Below are positions 9,264-17,539 of a DNA stretch of 64,000 nucleotides, piece by piece (positions within the stretch are counted from its first letter, which is position 1; each line of letters starts with the position of its first letter). The stretch spans positions 62,001-126,000 of the forward strand of contig JBGAUW010000002.1 in assembly GCA_044228435.1 (NCBI GenBank), read 5' to 3'. The position numbers were made by a program, and so were the translations under genes. A model generated the notes under the pieces. That model was not told the DNA's origin and searched no databases. It saw only the letters and a list, made by a program, of their open reading frames with translations. The DNA comes from Bog-950 sp044228435 (lineage in GTDB: Bacteria; Bacteroidota; Bacteroidia; Chitinophagales; LD1).

Positions 9264-10289
9264 TTACATCATAGGGCACGGCACCAGCACAGGTAAATTA
9301 AGGCTCTTGGTATTTAGGCAGCCTGTAAATATCAGCGCCAGTTCAAACGAGCCGCGGTTGCTTGTAGCGGGTTTAAGGGTGCTGGTATTTATATCGTACG
9401 CAAAAAGCAACTTGGTATTAAAAGCCTGCAGACCGGCACTTACAATAGCGGCATCGTTGCCGGTAACACGGTACCACCCGCCAAGGCTGGCCACTACTTT
9501 TGTTTTAGGCACCTGCATGTGGTATTCGAAGGCAGTGCCAAAGTTTATCTCTTTAGCCTTGTTTTGATACTGGAAGATGAAGTTAGGGGTAATGTAAAAG
9601 TTCTTATATGCTTTAATGCGCAGGCCCTCGTGCACCGTAAACCGCATAGGTAGTTTATAGCTCTTATCGCCTATAAAGCTTTCTTTAGGCTGCACTAAAT
9701 GGTAAACGGTAAAGCCAGTCATCATGCTTATTACATCATTAAACGTAGATTGATGCAATAAACCCACCTGCATATCAAAGTAACCTTTGGGCTTGGTAAA
9801 GTTTTCGCCGTTGCTTTGGCTCAGGTCAAAATCGGTACCCGAAAACTGTGTAGGGAAAGCCAGCTGCTGCCACTTTAAACTTTTTTGCGTGTAACCCAGT
9901 TGCACACCCAAGCCAATAAAGTGTTTGTGGCCTTTATCGAGCCCTTTGTGGTAGGCTACAGATACCATACCACTACTCATACTCAGTTTACCATCGCCGC
10001 TTCTATCGCCTACAAACATGCCGCCCACACCAAAAATATCGTTGGGTATTTTGGCTTGCAGTAGTTTTATATCAAACGATGCCGAGTAGGTTGTAAAGGG
10101 GGCCGATATGCTTCGCCACTGGTTGCGGTAAATGCCCGCCACCCGGTAGCTGCAATCGTTAACGCCCGTAAGGGCCGGGTTAAGATTTAGCGGGCTGGCA
10201 TAAAACATACTAAAGTGAATGTCTTGCGCCTGCAGGCTAAGGCAAAACAACAAAAACACAGGGTAAATAGCGCGTGTAAAAACTTTCAA
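9264..10289 (-). CDS. PorP/SprF family type IX secretion system membrane protein
   Basis: The protein is 341 residues with a signal peptide (FLLFCLSLQAQ). The PorP/SprF hallmark follows directly: QDIHFSMFYASPLNLNPALTG, then YRNQWRSI and YSASFD, with later strands GVGGMFVGDRSGDG and AYHKG. Family members are outer-membrane β-barrels. Flavobacterium SprF is required for delivery of the SprB adhesin, and PorP is a T9SS component. Because it is the first gene of an operon ending in a type B cargo, it is more likely a cargo-specific SprF-like shuttle than the core PorP. The gene 35 bp downstream is an OmpA/PD40 protein. Its promoter lies in the ~100-bp spacer shared with a divergent lipoprotein gene. 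Confidence 0.93.
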   Translation of the reverse strand: MKVFTRAIYPVFLLFCLSLQAQDIHFSMFYASPLNLNPALTGVNDCSYRVAGIYRNQWRSISAPFTTYSASFDIKLLQAKIPNDIFGVGGMFVGDRSGDGKLSMSSGMVSVAYHKGLDKGHKHFIGLGVQLGYTQKSLKWQQLAFPTQFSGTDFDLSQSNGENFTKPKGYFDMQVGLLHQSTFNDVISMMTGFTVYHLVQPKESFIGDKSYKLPMRFTVHEGLRIKAYKNFYITPNFIFQYQNKAKEINFGTAFEYHMQVPKTKVVASLGGWYRVTGNDAAIVSAGLQAFNTKLLFAYDINTSTLKPATSNRGSFELALIFTGCLNTKSLNLPVLVPCPMM

Positions 10290-10357
10290 TAGGTATAGTT
10301 TAGCTGTGCTTAAAAATAGAAAAAACTTACTTGCAACAAAAGTGTAACAGATTTATT

Positions 10358-10365
10358 TATCTTCG
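10358..10365 (+). promoter_or_regulatory. candidate Bacteroidota -7 element
   Basis: TATCTTCG matches the phylum's TAnnTTTG -7 consensus with one mismatch. A TTG at 10331-10333 sits 24 nt upstream as a possible -33 element. It precedes the small lipoprotein gene by 22 bp. Confidence 0.35.
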
Positions 10366-10387
10366 AAATATATTTTAGCACCAGTTT

Positions 10388-10576
10388 ATGAAGACATTAC
10401 TTACCCTTTTTGCATCGGCCCTTTTAATTTGTTCGGTTAACTCGTGCAGGCAGTGCTCCGAGTGCTATAAATACCCCGAGCCCAATATAAAGCTGTGCAA
10501 AAAAGATTTTGCCAGCGATGAATCGTACGCCCAGGCATTCCGCCAAACAGAGGGGCAAGGATACGATTGCAAGTAG
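10388..10576 (+). CDS. small Cys-containing lipoprotein, unknown function
   Basis: The 62-residue product has a type II-like signal: hydrophobic residues 4-15, then SVNSC with Cys20 as the likely lipidated residue. The mature part has five more Cys (CSEC, CK, CK at the end) and an acidic-aromatic stretch (DESYAQAFRQTEGQGYDC), a layout common in small Bacteroidota lipoproteins. Function is unknown. It has its own near-consensus -7 element and stands alone between the divergent T9SS operon and tspO. Confidence 0.7.
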   Translation: MKTLLTLFASALLICSVNSCRQCSECYKYPEPNIKLCKKDFASDESYAQAFRQTEGQGYDCK

Positions 10577-10678
10577 GCGGCCCCTTCTTTAAATTTTCTA
10601 TCCTCACATTTAAATGGGTATAACAATTGTGAAACAGCTACTTGTTATAAAGTAATACTGCGATATTTGCGCGCAGAA

Positions 10679-11161
10679 ATGAAAACGGCCTTACGCTTTA
10701 TTATAGCCTTATTTATTCCGTTGGCAATTGGCGGTTTATCGGGCTTTTTTACCGCCGATGGGGTTACCGGGGAATGGTTTACCAACCTGGTAAAACCTTC
10801 GTTTAACCCTCCTAACTATTTATTTGGCCCTGTATGGACGGCCCTATACGCCTTAATGGGCGTTTCGTTCTTTTTAATTTTAGGGGCACCTAAAGGCGAA
10901 AAACGTTCAAACGCTATACTGGCATTTGTAATGCAGCTTATTTTAAATTTTTGGTGGAGCATATTTTTCTTCAACTTCGAAAGGCCCGATATTGCCCTGG
11001 GCGAAATTGCCCTGCTGTGGCTGGCCATAGTGTATATGATATATACCTTTTACAAGGTAATGCCGGGTGCAGGTTTGCTGCAAATACCATATTTACTTTG
11101 GGTTAGTTTTGCCTTTGCGCTTAACGCCGCTTTCTGGCTGCTTAATAATACCCCATCCTAA
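10679..11161 (+). CDS. tspO: TspO/MBR family tryptophan-rich sensory protein
   Basis: The 160-residue membrane protein has five predicted transmembrane helices. It carries the family signature KPSFNPPNYLFGPVWTALYALMG in helices 1-2 (residues ~39-62), plus NFWWSIFFF and an AFWLLN C-terminus. TspO proteins bind porphyrins and cholesterol-like ligands and modulate tetrapyrrole or stress responses. The length equals the family norm. I choose the ATG at 10679 over a TTG 12 bp upstream because it gives the standard start (MKTALRF). A TATTTG-like -7 sequence lies just upstream. Confidence 0.95.
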   Translation: MKTALRFIIALFIPLAIGGLSGFFTADGVTGEWFTNLVKPSFNPPNYLFGPVWTALYALMGVSFFLILGAPKGEKRSNAILAFVMQLILNFWWSIFFFNFERPDIALGEIALLWLAIVYMIYTFYKVMPGAGLLQIPYLLWVSFAFALNAAFWLLNNTPS

Positions 11162-11163
11162 AT

Positions 11164-11184
11164 CCTTCCCCTAAAGGGGTAAGG
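11164..11184. repeat. hairpin CCTTCCCC-TAAA-GGGGTAAGG
   Basis: This intergenic stem directly follows the tspO stop. Eight pairs form with a one-base bulge and a TAAA loop. No T-run follows in either direction, so it fits an imperfect terminator or a REP-like palindrome better than a canonical terminator. Confidence 0.5.
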
Positions 11185-11258
11185 ACTTTAACAGCCAACA
11201 GCCCGCCGGTCCATTTCAAAATACTTGCATCAGCAACAATGAAGTTTATTTTTACGGC

Positions 11259-12104
11259 GTGACGATAGCAGAAATTCAGAAAAAATATTGGCAGGAACTT
11301 AAGCCCATTTACGGCGAACGCGAAGCCCGGGCCATAACCCGTATTGTTTTCGAAAAAATATTCCAAATTCAATCTGTTCGTTTATCGTTAGATCTTTTCC
11401 GCCTGGTTACTGTAAACCAGCAAAACGACCTGAACACCATCCTGCTTCGCTTATTAACTAATGAGCCGGTTCAATACATACTGGAAGAAGCCGATTTTTA
11501 TGGCCTAAAGTTTAAAGTAAACAAGGCTGTGCTTATACCCCGCCCCGAAACAGAAGAACTGGTAGCGGCTATAGTTGATGAGATAAAAGGGGAAACTGAC
11601 TTGCACATTTTGGATATAGGCAGCGGCAGCGGGTGTATAGCCATTGCTATAGCCCGTGCCAACAAAAAAGTAAATGTAGAGGCTGTGGATATAAGTTTAG
11701 ACGCCTTAGAGGTGGCCGCAGAAAACAATAGCCGCAATAGCACAAATGTAAAATTCAAACAACACGATATTCTGACCCAGCCTTTAGAAAATAGCACCTA
11801 CGATATAATAGTAAGCAACCCACCTTATATTTTACCGGACGAGCAGGAAGAAATGCGGGCCAATGTGGTACACTTTGAACCGCACCTGGCGCTATTTACA
11901 CCACCGGATGATGTGCTTATTTTTTATAGAATAATTACACAACAAGCTACCCAAGCTTTAAAGCCGGGCGGTAAATTGTTTTTTGAAATTAATGCTGCTT
12001 ATGGACAACAGGTAGTGGAACTGATGCAACAAGCAGGCTTTAAAACCGTGCAGCTTAACAAAGACCTAAGCGGTAAAGACAGAATGGTGATGGGCAGCCT
12101 CTAA
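11259..12104 (+). CDS. prmC: PrmC, release-factor glutamine N5-methyltransferase
   Basis: The enzyme methylates the Gln of the GGQ motif in peptide-chain release factors RF1/RF2 using S-adenosylmethionine. The 281-residue sequence has an N-terminal helical domain, then VLIPRPETEELV (residues 91-102), the SAM-binding loop DIGSGSGCIAIAIA (119-132), an acidic residue in EAVDIS (~141-146), and the catalytic NPPY motif (187-190). The start is GTG at 11259, which gives the usual N-terminus MTIAEIQ. Length is normal for the family. It is followed by the Fpg/Nei gene on the same strand, 123 bp downstream. Confidence 0.95.
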   Translation: MTIAEIQKKYWQELKPIYGEREARAITRIVFEKIFQIQSVRLSLDLFRLVTVNQQNDLNTILLRLLTNEPVQYILEEADFYGLKFKVNKAVLIPRPETEELVAAIVDEIKGETDLHILDIGSGSGCIAIAIARANKKVNVEAVDISLDALEVAAENNSRNSTNVKFKQHDILTQPLENSTYDIIVSNPPYILPDEQEEMRANVVHFEPHLALFTPPDDVLIFYRIITQQATQALKPGGKLFFEINAAYGQQVVELMQQAGFKTVQLNKDLSGKDRMVMGSL

Positions 12105-12227
12105 CCAATAACTAATAAACACTTTCGAAGTTTTTAAACCTTCTGAAGTCTGATTTTAAAAAGCGGTTGTAAATTTCCTCATTTGATATGGCGCAACATT
12201 TTAATAGTGCAGGTATAATTACAAATT

Positions 12228-12959
12228 ATGCCCGAAGGCCCCTCGATACTATTAGCAAAAGAAGAAATGCAGCAATTTGCAGGCAAAAAGGTAATTGCGG
12301 TAAGTGGAAATAGCAAAATAGACCAAAGCCGCTTAGAAGGGCATAAAATTATAGCCTTTAAAAGTTGGGGTAAGCATCTGCTTATTTGCTTTAAAGATTT
12401 TACCGTTCGCATTCATTTTTTAATGTTTGGCAGCTACCGGGTAAACGAGCGCAAGGCAACACCGGTTCGCCTTAGTCTTAAATTTGCCAAAAGCGAATTG
12501 AATTTTTATACGTGCGCAGTAAAGTTTTTAGAAGGTGATGTAAACTCCCATTACGACTGGACTGCCGATGTAATGAATGATGATTGGGATGCAAAAGCTG
12601 CCAAAGCGAAATTGAAAAATTTTAAGGGCAAATTGATTTGCGATGCCTTGCTTGAGCAGGATATTTTTTCGGGCGTAGGCAACATTATTAAAAATGAAGT
12701 GCTATACCGGGTTAAGGTTCACCCGGAATCGAAGGTGGATAAAATAACAGCGCCAAAAATTAAAAAGCTGGTTGATGAAGCCCGTATCTACAGCTTTCAG
12801 TTTTTAGAATGGAAACGCAACTATGAATTAAAGAAACACTGGCTGGCCCATACTAAAAAAACATGTTTTAGATGCGACCTGCCGATGATTAAAAAATATA
12901 CAGGCGTTAAAAAGCGCCGAAGCTTTTTTTGCACCAACTGCCAGAAACTTTATAAATGA
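12228..12959 (+). CDS. Fpg/Nei family DNA glycosylase (endonuclease VIII-like)
   Basis: This 243-residue base-excision repair enzyme has the essential N-terminus PEGP (Pro2 nucleophile, Glu3) after Met removal. It has a helix-two-turn-helix region (ICDALLEQDIFSGVGNIIKNEVL, ~residues 142-164) and a C-terminal zinc finger with Cys213, Cys216, Cys235 and Cys238 (CFRC ... CTNC). It removes oxidised bases and cleaves abasic sites. The short length and MPEGPSILLAKEE start resemble Nei-like rather than MutM proteins, so I leave the symbol open. The stop codon abuts the stop of the convergent SRPBCC gene (no spacer). Confidence 0.92.
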   Translation: MPEGPSILLAKEEMQQFAGKKVIAVSGNSKIDQSRLEGHKIIAFKSWGKHLLICFKDFTVRIHFLMFGSYRVNERKATPVRLSLKFAKSELNFYTCAVKFLEGDVNSHYDWTADVMNDDWDAKAAKAKLKNFKGKLICDALLEQDIFSGVGNIIKNEVLYRVKVHPESKVDKITAPKIKKLVDEARIYSFQFLEWKRNYELKKHWLAHTKKTCFRCDLPMIKKYTGVKKRRSFFCTNCQKLYK

Positions 12960-13550
12960 TTACGGATTTGTTTGAAGGCTATCCAGCGTATCAACAGTTG
13001 CTACCGGTGCGGCGGGCATTTCCATAGCCTCGCAAACTTTTTTCAAATTTTCAAGGCCTTTGCGTTCCGTATCACCAACTACTTTATCTACAGCCAGGCC
13101 AAACAAGCGGCCAAAGGGGTATTTTAAGCCCCCCGATGTAATCCAAACCACATTTGTTTTACCGCCTTTGTCTTCAAAGCGCCAGTAATCTTTCGCGGTA
13201 GCATCCATTGGCCGGGTAAATACGTCGGAGCAAACAAGTGCTTCATTTTCTCCGGCAACTACCAGAGTCATATGACCGGCACCTACTTTTTCGCCATCCC
13301 AACTCATTTTTTGCCCTTCGGCACCGGCATTTCCCTCTACAGTAACTTTAGCGGTTGGCTCTTTTTCGTACCAGGGAGACCAGGTGGGCCATTTTTTAAA
13401 ATCGGCCACCTGCCCGTAAACCAACCGCACCGGCCGGTTAATTTCTATGCTATTGGTAATTGTGTACGTATTGGGTAAAAAATAAATACCTACCCCGGCA
13501 ATTACAAGTATTACCAAAAAGGCAATAATGAGATTTTTTGCTATGCTCAT
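12960..13550 (-). CDS. membrane-anchored SRPBCC (polyketide-cyclase-like) protein
   Basis: The product is ~196 residues. An N-terminal transmembrane anchor (LIIAFLVILVIAGVGIYFL) precedes a START/SRPBCC domain: SIEINRPVRLVYGQVADFKKWPTWSPW, GQKMSWDGEKVGAGHM, TNVVWITSGGL and FGRLFGLAVDKVVG. The family binds hydrophobic ligands; many Bacteroidota carry such a membrane-tethered form of unknown ligand. The ATG at 13550 gives MSIAKNLI directly before the anchor; a longer upstream reading adds an unlikely extension. The gene is convergent with, and touching, the Fpg/Nei gene. Confidence 0.87.
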   Translation of the reverse strand: MSIAKNLIIAFLVILVIAGVGIYFLPNTYTITNSIEINRPVRLVYGQVADFKKWPTWSPWYEKEPTAKVTVEGNAGAEGQKMSWDGEKVGAGHMTLVVAGENEALVCSDVFTRPMDATAKDYWRFEDKGGKTNVVWITSGGLKYPFGRLFGLAVDKVVGDTERKGLENLKKVCEAMEMPAAPVATVDTLDSLQTNP

Positions 13551-13635
13551 AACGTGGTTTGAAGGTAGGAAGTTATAATTTTTTTGAAATAAATGATTTT
13601 TCTCAACATTTATCAATCGTTCGGGCTGTTTAATG

Positions 13636-13643
13636 TAACTTTG
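13636..13643 (+). promoter_or_regulatory. candidate Bacteroidota -7 promoter element for the ccm cluster
   Basis: TAACTTTG matches TAnnTTTG exactly and lies 18 bp before the ccmE start, in the spacer from the divergent SRPBCC gene. No clear TTG -33 element was seen at the expected spacing. Confidence 0.5.
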
Positions 13644-13661
13644 CGCCAGAATTAAGAGCGT

Positions 13662-14075
13662 ATGAAAAAGACCCATGTTATCATTCTTGTAGCCGTAGCC
13701 ATTGCAGTAGGTGTTATTATAGCCAAAACAGGCGATTACACTACCTACGCCAACTTTTTGGAGGCTAAAGAAAAGGGCAATTCGGTGAACGTAGTGGGCT
13801 ACCTGGTAAAGGATAAACCTATGGATTACGACCCGCAAAAAGACCCCAACTTTTTTTCGTTTATAATGACTGACAAAGAGGGAAATGAGTGCCGCGTTAT
13901 ATACAAAGGCGCTAAACCGCAGGATTTTGAGCGTAGCGAACAGGTGGTAGTAAAGGGTAAAATGGATGGCGATAAGTTTGCCTGCTCCGAAATTTCGATG
14001 AAATGCCCGAGCAAATACGTTAACGACGAAATTACCCTTAAAGAAACCAACGTAACGGTAAAGGCCGGCACCTGA
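13662..14075 (+). CDS. ccmE: CcmE, cytochrome c maturation haem chaperone (CxxxY type)
   Basis: CcmE accepts haem and delivers it to CcmF for attachment to apocytochrome c outside the inner membrane. The 137-residue protein has one N-terminal membrane anchor (VIILVAVAIAVGVII) and an OB-fold core (VNVVGYLV, FSFIMTDKEGNECRVIYKG, VVVKGKMDGDKF). The haem-binding motif is CPSKY (Cys115, Tyr119), so the usual HxxxY histidine is replaced by Cys. CxxxY CcmE proteins are known from Desulfovibrio and archaea and belong to system I* (Ccm without the CcmE His). A -7 element lies 18 bp upstream. A frameshifted gene and ccmF follow, probably in one operon. Confidence 0.92.
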   Translation: MKKTHVIILVAVAIAVGVIIAKTGDYTTYANFLEAKEKGNSVNVVGYLVKDKPMDYDPQKDPNFFSFIMTDKEGNECRVIYKGAKPQDFERSEQVVVKGKMDGDKFACSEISMKCPSKYVNDEITLKETNVTVKAGT

Positions 14076-14076
14076 G

Positions 14077-14873
14077 ATGGCTACTTTGTTAAAACTTAAA
14101 GCGGTTGTCCTTTTGGTTTTGGCAAGCTTAATTTCAGTTTCGCTAACAGCACAAATAGCAGATTACCAGCCATTTAATGCCGATAAATACAATTCGCCCG
14201 GTTACGTAATTAAAAAAGACGATTTTAATTTCCACCAGCTTACGGTTTCTGTAATTCGCTTACAGAATAATAAAACAGGCGCTAAAGATTTTTCGTGCCG
14301 GGGATGGGTGTTGGTGTTTAAAAACAAAACCCTTATCGATTCTGTTTACTACGGGCAGATGGATGCCAATGGAGGCAATGCAGGTTTATATGTGCCCCAA
14401 AAACAACCTTTAGCTGCGTATTTTATGCTTACCAAACTGGCGATTACGATGGGCAAATTATAGTTATTGACAGCACCGGAAAGATAAAAACAGATGTTGG
14501 TGGAAATATTCTGATTACCCCCGATAAAAAGTATGTTTACGCCGAATATAGCACCGATATAGACTTTGGCCTTTCGGTGTTTAATGTAAGTAAAAATAGT
14601 TTTGAATTTAGTTGCGATACCACACCTACCCTTACCGGGTGGTTTAATGTAAAGGGCAAAACATACGGACTTATAAACGCCGATGATGCAGAGGATGAAG
14701 ATGAGGACGAGGAGGATGCGCCTGAAAAAACAAAAAAACCGAAAGTGCAGGTGCTGTATTACGATGAAAAACAAAACAGGGTAGCCTATACTTTTTTAAC
14801 CCCCGATTTATTAACCGGCGAAATAAAAAGAGTGGCCTATCAAAATTTTGAAGGCGGTTGTTGTTGCGAATAA
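14077..14873 (+). pseudogene. secreted protein of unknown function inside the ccm cluster, frameshifted
   Basis: The locus reads as one ~265-residue secreted protein interrupted by a single frameshift. The first part (14077-14463) has a signal peptide (VVLLVLASLISVSLTAQ) and runs to ...FMLTKL before leaving frame and stopping. From ~14440 the next frame continues without interruption (GDYDGQIIVIDSTGKIKTD, then ILITPDKKYVYAEY) to the end at 14873, passing an acidic run (DDAEDEDEDEEDAPE) and ending GGCCCE. Restoring one G in the CTGG-CGAT run at 14438-14443 would join the halves. This is either a recent inactivation or a base-call/assembly error; the downstream part keeps good coding character. 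It starts 1 bp after the ccmE stop and ends 12 bp before ccmF. Confidence 0.7.
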
Positions 14874-14885
14874 AAAACAGAAGGA

Positions 14886-17444
14886 ATGAACTTTTTTGCA
14901 GAGCGCTTTGGCGCTAATGGTTTTGTAGGCGAAAAATTATGGCTGGGCCACACAGGCCAGTTTTTATTAGTGCTTAGTTTTGCGGCTTCGCTGCTGGCTT
15001 TTCTGGCCTACTTTGCAGCCGAGTTTTCGAAAGATGAAGCGAAAGAAAAAAGTTGGCGCAAACTGGCCCGCATAGCTTTTATAACGCATGGCACATCGGT
15101 ATTAGGCATTTTTGTGCTGCTGTTTGTAATGATTTTGAACCACATGTTCGAATACCATTACGCCTGGCGCCACAGCAGCACCACCCTACCCATGAAGTAT
15201 ATTATCAGTAGCTTTTGGGAGGGGCAAGAGGGCAGCTTTTTACTTTGGCAATTTTGGCTGGTAGTGCAGGGCTTTGTAGGTATTAAAGTTTTAAAGGCCT
15301 ACGAAAACCCGGTAATGGGTATTGTATCGCTGGTGCAGTTCTTTTTAGGCAGCATGGTGCTTGGCGTTTACATTTTTGGCTTTAAGCTGGGTAGCAGCCC
15401 TTTTATATTACTGCGCAACGAAATGCTTAACGCACCTATTTTCCAGAAACCCGAATACCTCGATTTTATTAAAGATGGTAACGGCCTTAACCCATTGTTG
15501 CAAAACTACTGGATGACCATTCACCCGCCGGTACTGTTCTGCGGGTTTGCTTCGGTAACCATACCATTTGCTTTTGCATTGGCCAGCTTACTGCGGAAAG
15601 ATTGGGATGGCTGGGTTAAACCGGTAATGCCCTGGGCTTTATTTTCGGTAGCGGTGTTAGGCACCGGTATATTAATGGGCGGCGCCTGGGCTTACGAATC
15701 GCTAAGCTTTGGCGGCTTTTGGGCATGGGACCCTGTAGAGAACATGAGCCTGGTGCCGTGGTTGATGGTTGTGGCCGGCTTGCATACTTTGCTGGTTTAC
15801 CGCTATACCAAACACTCCCTTATAAGCACCTATGTATTCTTTCTTTTAGGTTTTATACTGGTGTTATACTCTACTTACTTAACCCGTAGCGGAAGATTAG
15901 GCGATACATCAGTACACTCGTTTACCGATGATGGCTTAGAGCCACAGCTACTCGCCTACTTCTCATTTTTTATTGTAAGTGGCTTTACGCTGCTGTTTAT
16001 CCGCATTTTTAAAAAGCAAATACCATCGCAACAAAAAGAAGAGGAATTGGGCAGCCGCGAGTTTTGGATGTTTATAGGCACGCTGGTGTTAATGCTATCG
16101 GCCGTGCAAATGACGTTCACTACCTCTATACCGGTTTGGAACCTCTTGTTCCACGATAAATGGAACCTGATAAAAGATAAAATTGCACCGCCTGAAGATG
16201 TAATAGCGCACTATAATGCTATTCAAATCTGGCTGGGTATTTTGTTGGGTGTGCTTACCGGTTTAGTTCAGTTTTTTGCATACCGGTTAGGTAAGTTTCC
16301 CAAAACGGTTAAGTGGGGTGTTTATTCGTTTGCGCTGTCGCTGTTATTAGCAGTAGCCATTGCGCTAAGTACTAACCTTAGCTTTACCGAGCAACACGTT
16401 ATTGATATGACCAATGTATCTAAAAACCTGTTCCTTAAGTTTCCGTTTGTAAGCAGTTACTTTTTGTTTTTGGTAGCTGCATTATATGCCATTGTAGGCA
16501 ACGTGGCTTACATGGTGTTTGTTATAAAAGGCAACGTGCGAACAATAGGAGGTGCGTTGGCGCACTTTGGCCTGGGGCTTTTTCTGTTAGGTGTGCTTAT
16601 ATCGCAGGGAAAAAAAGAAGTAATCTCTTTAAACAAATCGGGTATCAACTTCGGTAAAGATTTTAAGGAAAGCGAAAAGATGGAGAACATTCTTTTGCTT
16701 AAAGATTCGATGCTGGTAATGAACGAATACGAAGTAACCTATACCGGTACCCGCGAAGAAAAACCGAATAACTTTTACCAGGTAAAATACGTGCGCAAAG
16801 ATTCAGCCACCGGTAAAATAGCTGAGGAATTTACTTTGCTGCCCAATGCACAGCTAAACCCTAAAATGGGTTTAATTGCAAACCCCGATACCAAGCACTA
16901 CTGGAATAAGGATGTGTTTACCCACGTAAGTTCTGTGCCCGATAACACGAACCTTAAGGATACTACCACTACAGTTGAAGCGGCTGTGCTCGATTCATTC
17001 TTTACACGGTCTGCATTGCTTATAATTGAATCGCTTAACCCAACCCCCACTTTGCCCGCCGATTTTGACCGCAATGGAAAATTGCTGGTAGGTATTAATG
17101 TAGTGGCTAAGGACGAAAACAGCAAAATCTACACAGCACAACCGGTGTTTGTAATTGATATGGCAGCAGGTAACGCAGTATCCTCTATACCCGCCGAAAT
17201 TAAAGAGTTAGGTATTAATTTGGATGTGCTTAAAATAGACCCTAAAAGCAAAAAGGTAACCCTTAGCATACGCGAAACAGAAAAGCCACTGGACTTTATA
17301 ATTATGAAGGCCATCGTTTTCCCTTACATTAACCTGGTATGGCTGGGTGGTATTATTACTTTTTTGGGCTCGCTAATAAGTATGTGGCGCCGGGCTAAAG
17401 AGAATAACACAAATACCAAAACCACCCCAAACCTCCCGGGGTAA
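14886..17444 (+). CDS. ccmF: CcmF-type cytochrome c haem lyase
   Basis: This large polytopic membrane protein (852 residues) is the haem lyase component of cytochrome c maturation; it takes haem from CcmE and ligates it to CXXCH motifs. Landmarks are multiple hydrophobic segments, the HPPVLFCGFASVTIPF segment, and the haem-handling WWD-like motif GGFWAWDPVENMSLVPW with WAYESL before it. Conserved His flank this region. It has a long C-terminal soluble domain (~residues 590-800) before a last helix (VWLGGIITFLGSLISMW), longer than Escherichia CcmF and typical of Bacteroidota. A hairpin overlaps the stop codon. CcmA-D and CcmG/H are not in the window. Confidence 0.93.
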   Translation: MNFFAERFGANGFVGEKLWLGHTGQFLLVLSFAASLLAFLAYFAAEFSKDEAKEKSWRKLARIAFITHGTSVLGIFVLLFVMILNHMFEYHYAWRHSSTTLPMKYIISSFWEGQEGSFLLWQFWLVVQGFVGIKVLKAYENPVMGIVSLVQFFLGSMVLGVYIFGFKLGSSPFILLRNEMLNAPIFQKPEYLDFIKDGNGLNPLLQNYWMTIHPPVLFCGFASVTIPFAFALASLLRKDWDGWVKPVMPWALFSVAVLGTGILMGGAWAYESLSFGGFWAWDPVENMSLVPWLMVVAGLHTLLVYRYTKHSLISTYVFFLLGFILVLYSTYLTRSGRLGDTSVHSFTDDGLEPQLLAYFSFFIVSGFTLLFIRIFKKQIPSQQKEEELGSREFWMFIGTLVLMLSAVQMTFTTSIPVWNLLFHDKWNLIKDKIAPPEDVIAHYNAIQIWLGILLGVLTGLVQFFAYRLGKFPKTVKWGVYSFALSLLLAVAIALSTNLSFTEQHVIDMTNVSKNLFLKFPFVSSYFLFLVAALYAIVGNVAYMVFVIKGNVRTIGGALAHFGLGLFLLGVLISQGKKEVISLNKSGINFGKDFKESEKMENILLLKDSMLVMNEYEVTYTGTREEKPNNFYQVKYVRKDSATGKIAEEFTLLPNAQLNPKMGLIANPDTKHYWNKDVFTHVSSVPDNTNLKDTTTTVEAAVLDSFFTRSALLIIESLNPTPTLPADFDRNGKLLVGINVVAKDENSKIYTAQPVFVIDMAAGNAVSSIPAEIKELGINLDVLKIDPKSKKVTLSIRETEKPLDFIIMKAIVFPYINLVWLGGIITFLGSLISMWRRAKENNTNTKTTPNLPG

Positions 17445-17454
17445 ACTACCCGGG
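17435..17454. repeat. GC-rich hairpin over the ccmF stop codon
   Basis: CCCGGG-gTA ... TA-CCCGGG forms an 8-bp stem with one bulged G and a short AAC loop. The TAA stop of ccmF sits inside the stem and loop. No T-tract follows. It resembles the hairpin after tspO in placement. Confidence 0.45.
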
Positions 17455-17539
17455 ACTGTAAGCCTAAAGGGGCTTTGAAGGTTAATACTACTGCCCAAGA
17501 TGGCGCATTAGCGACTAAAAGACACAAAAAGCTTACCTC

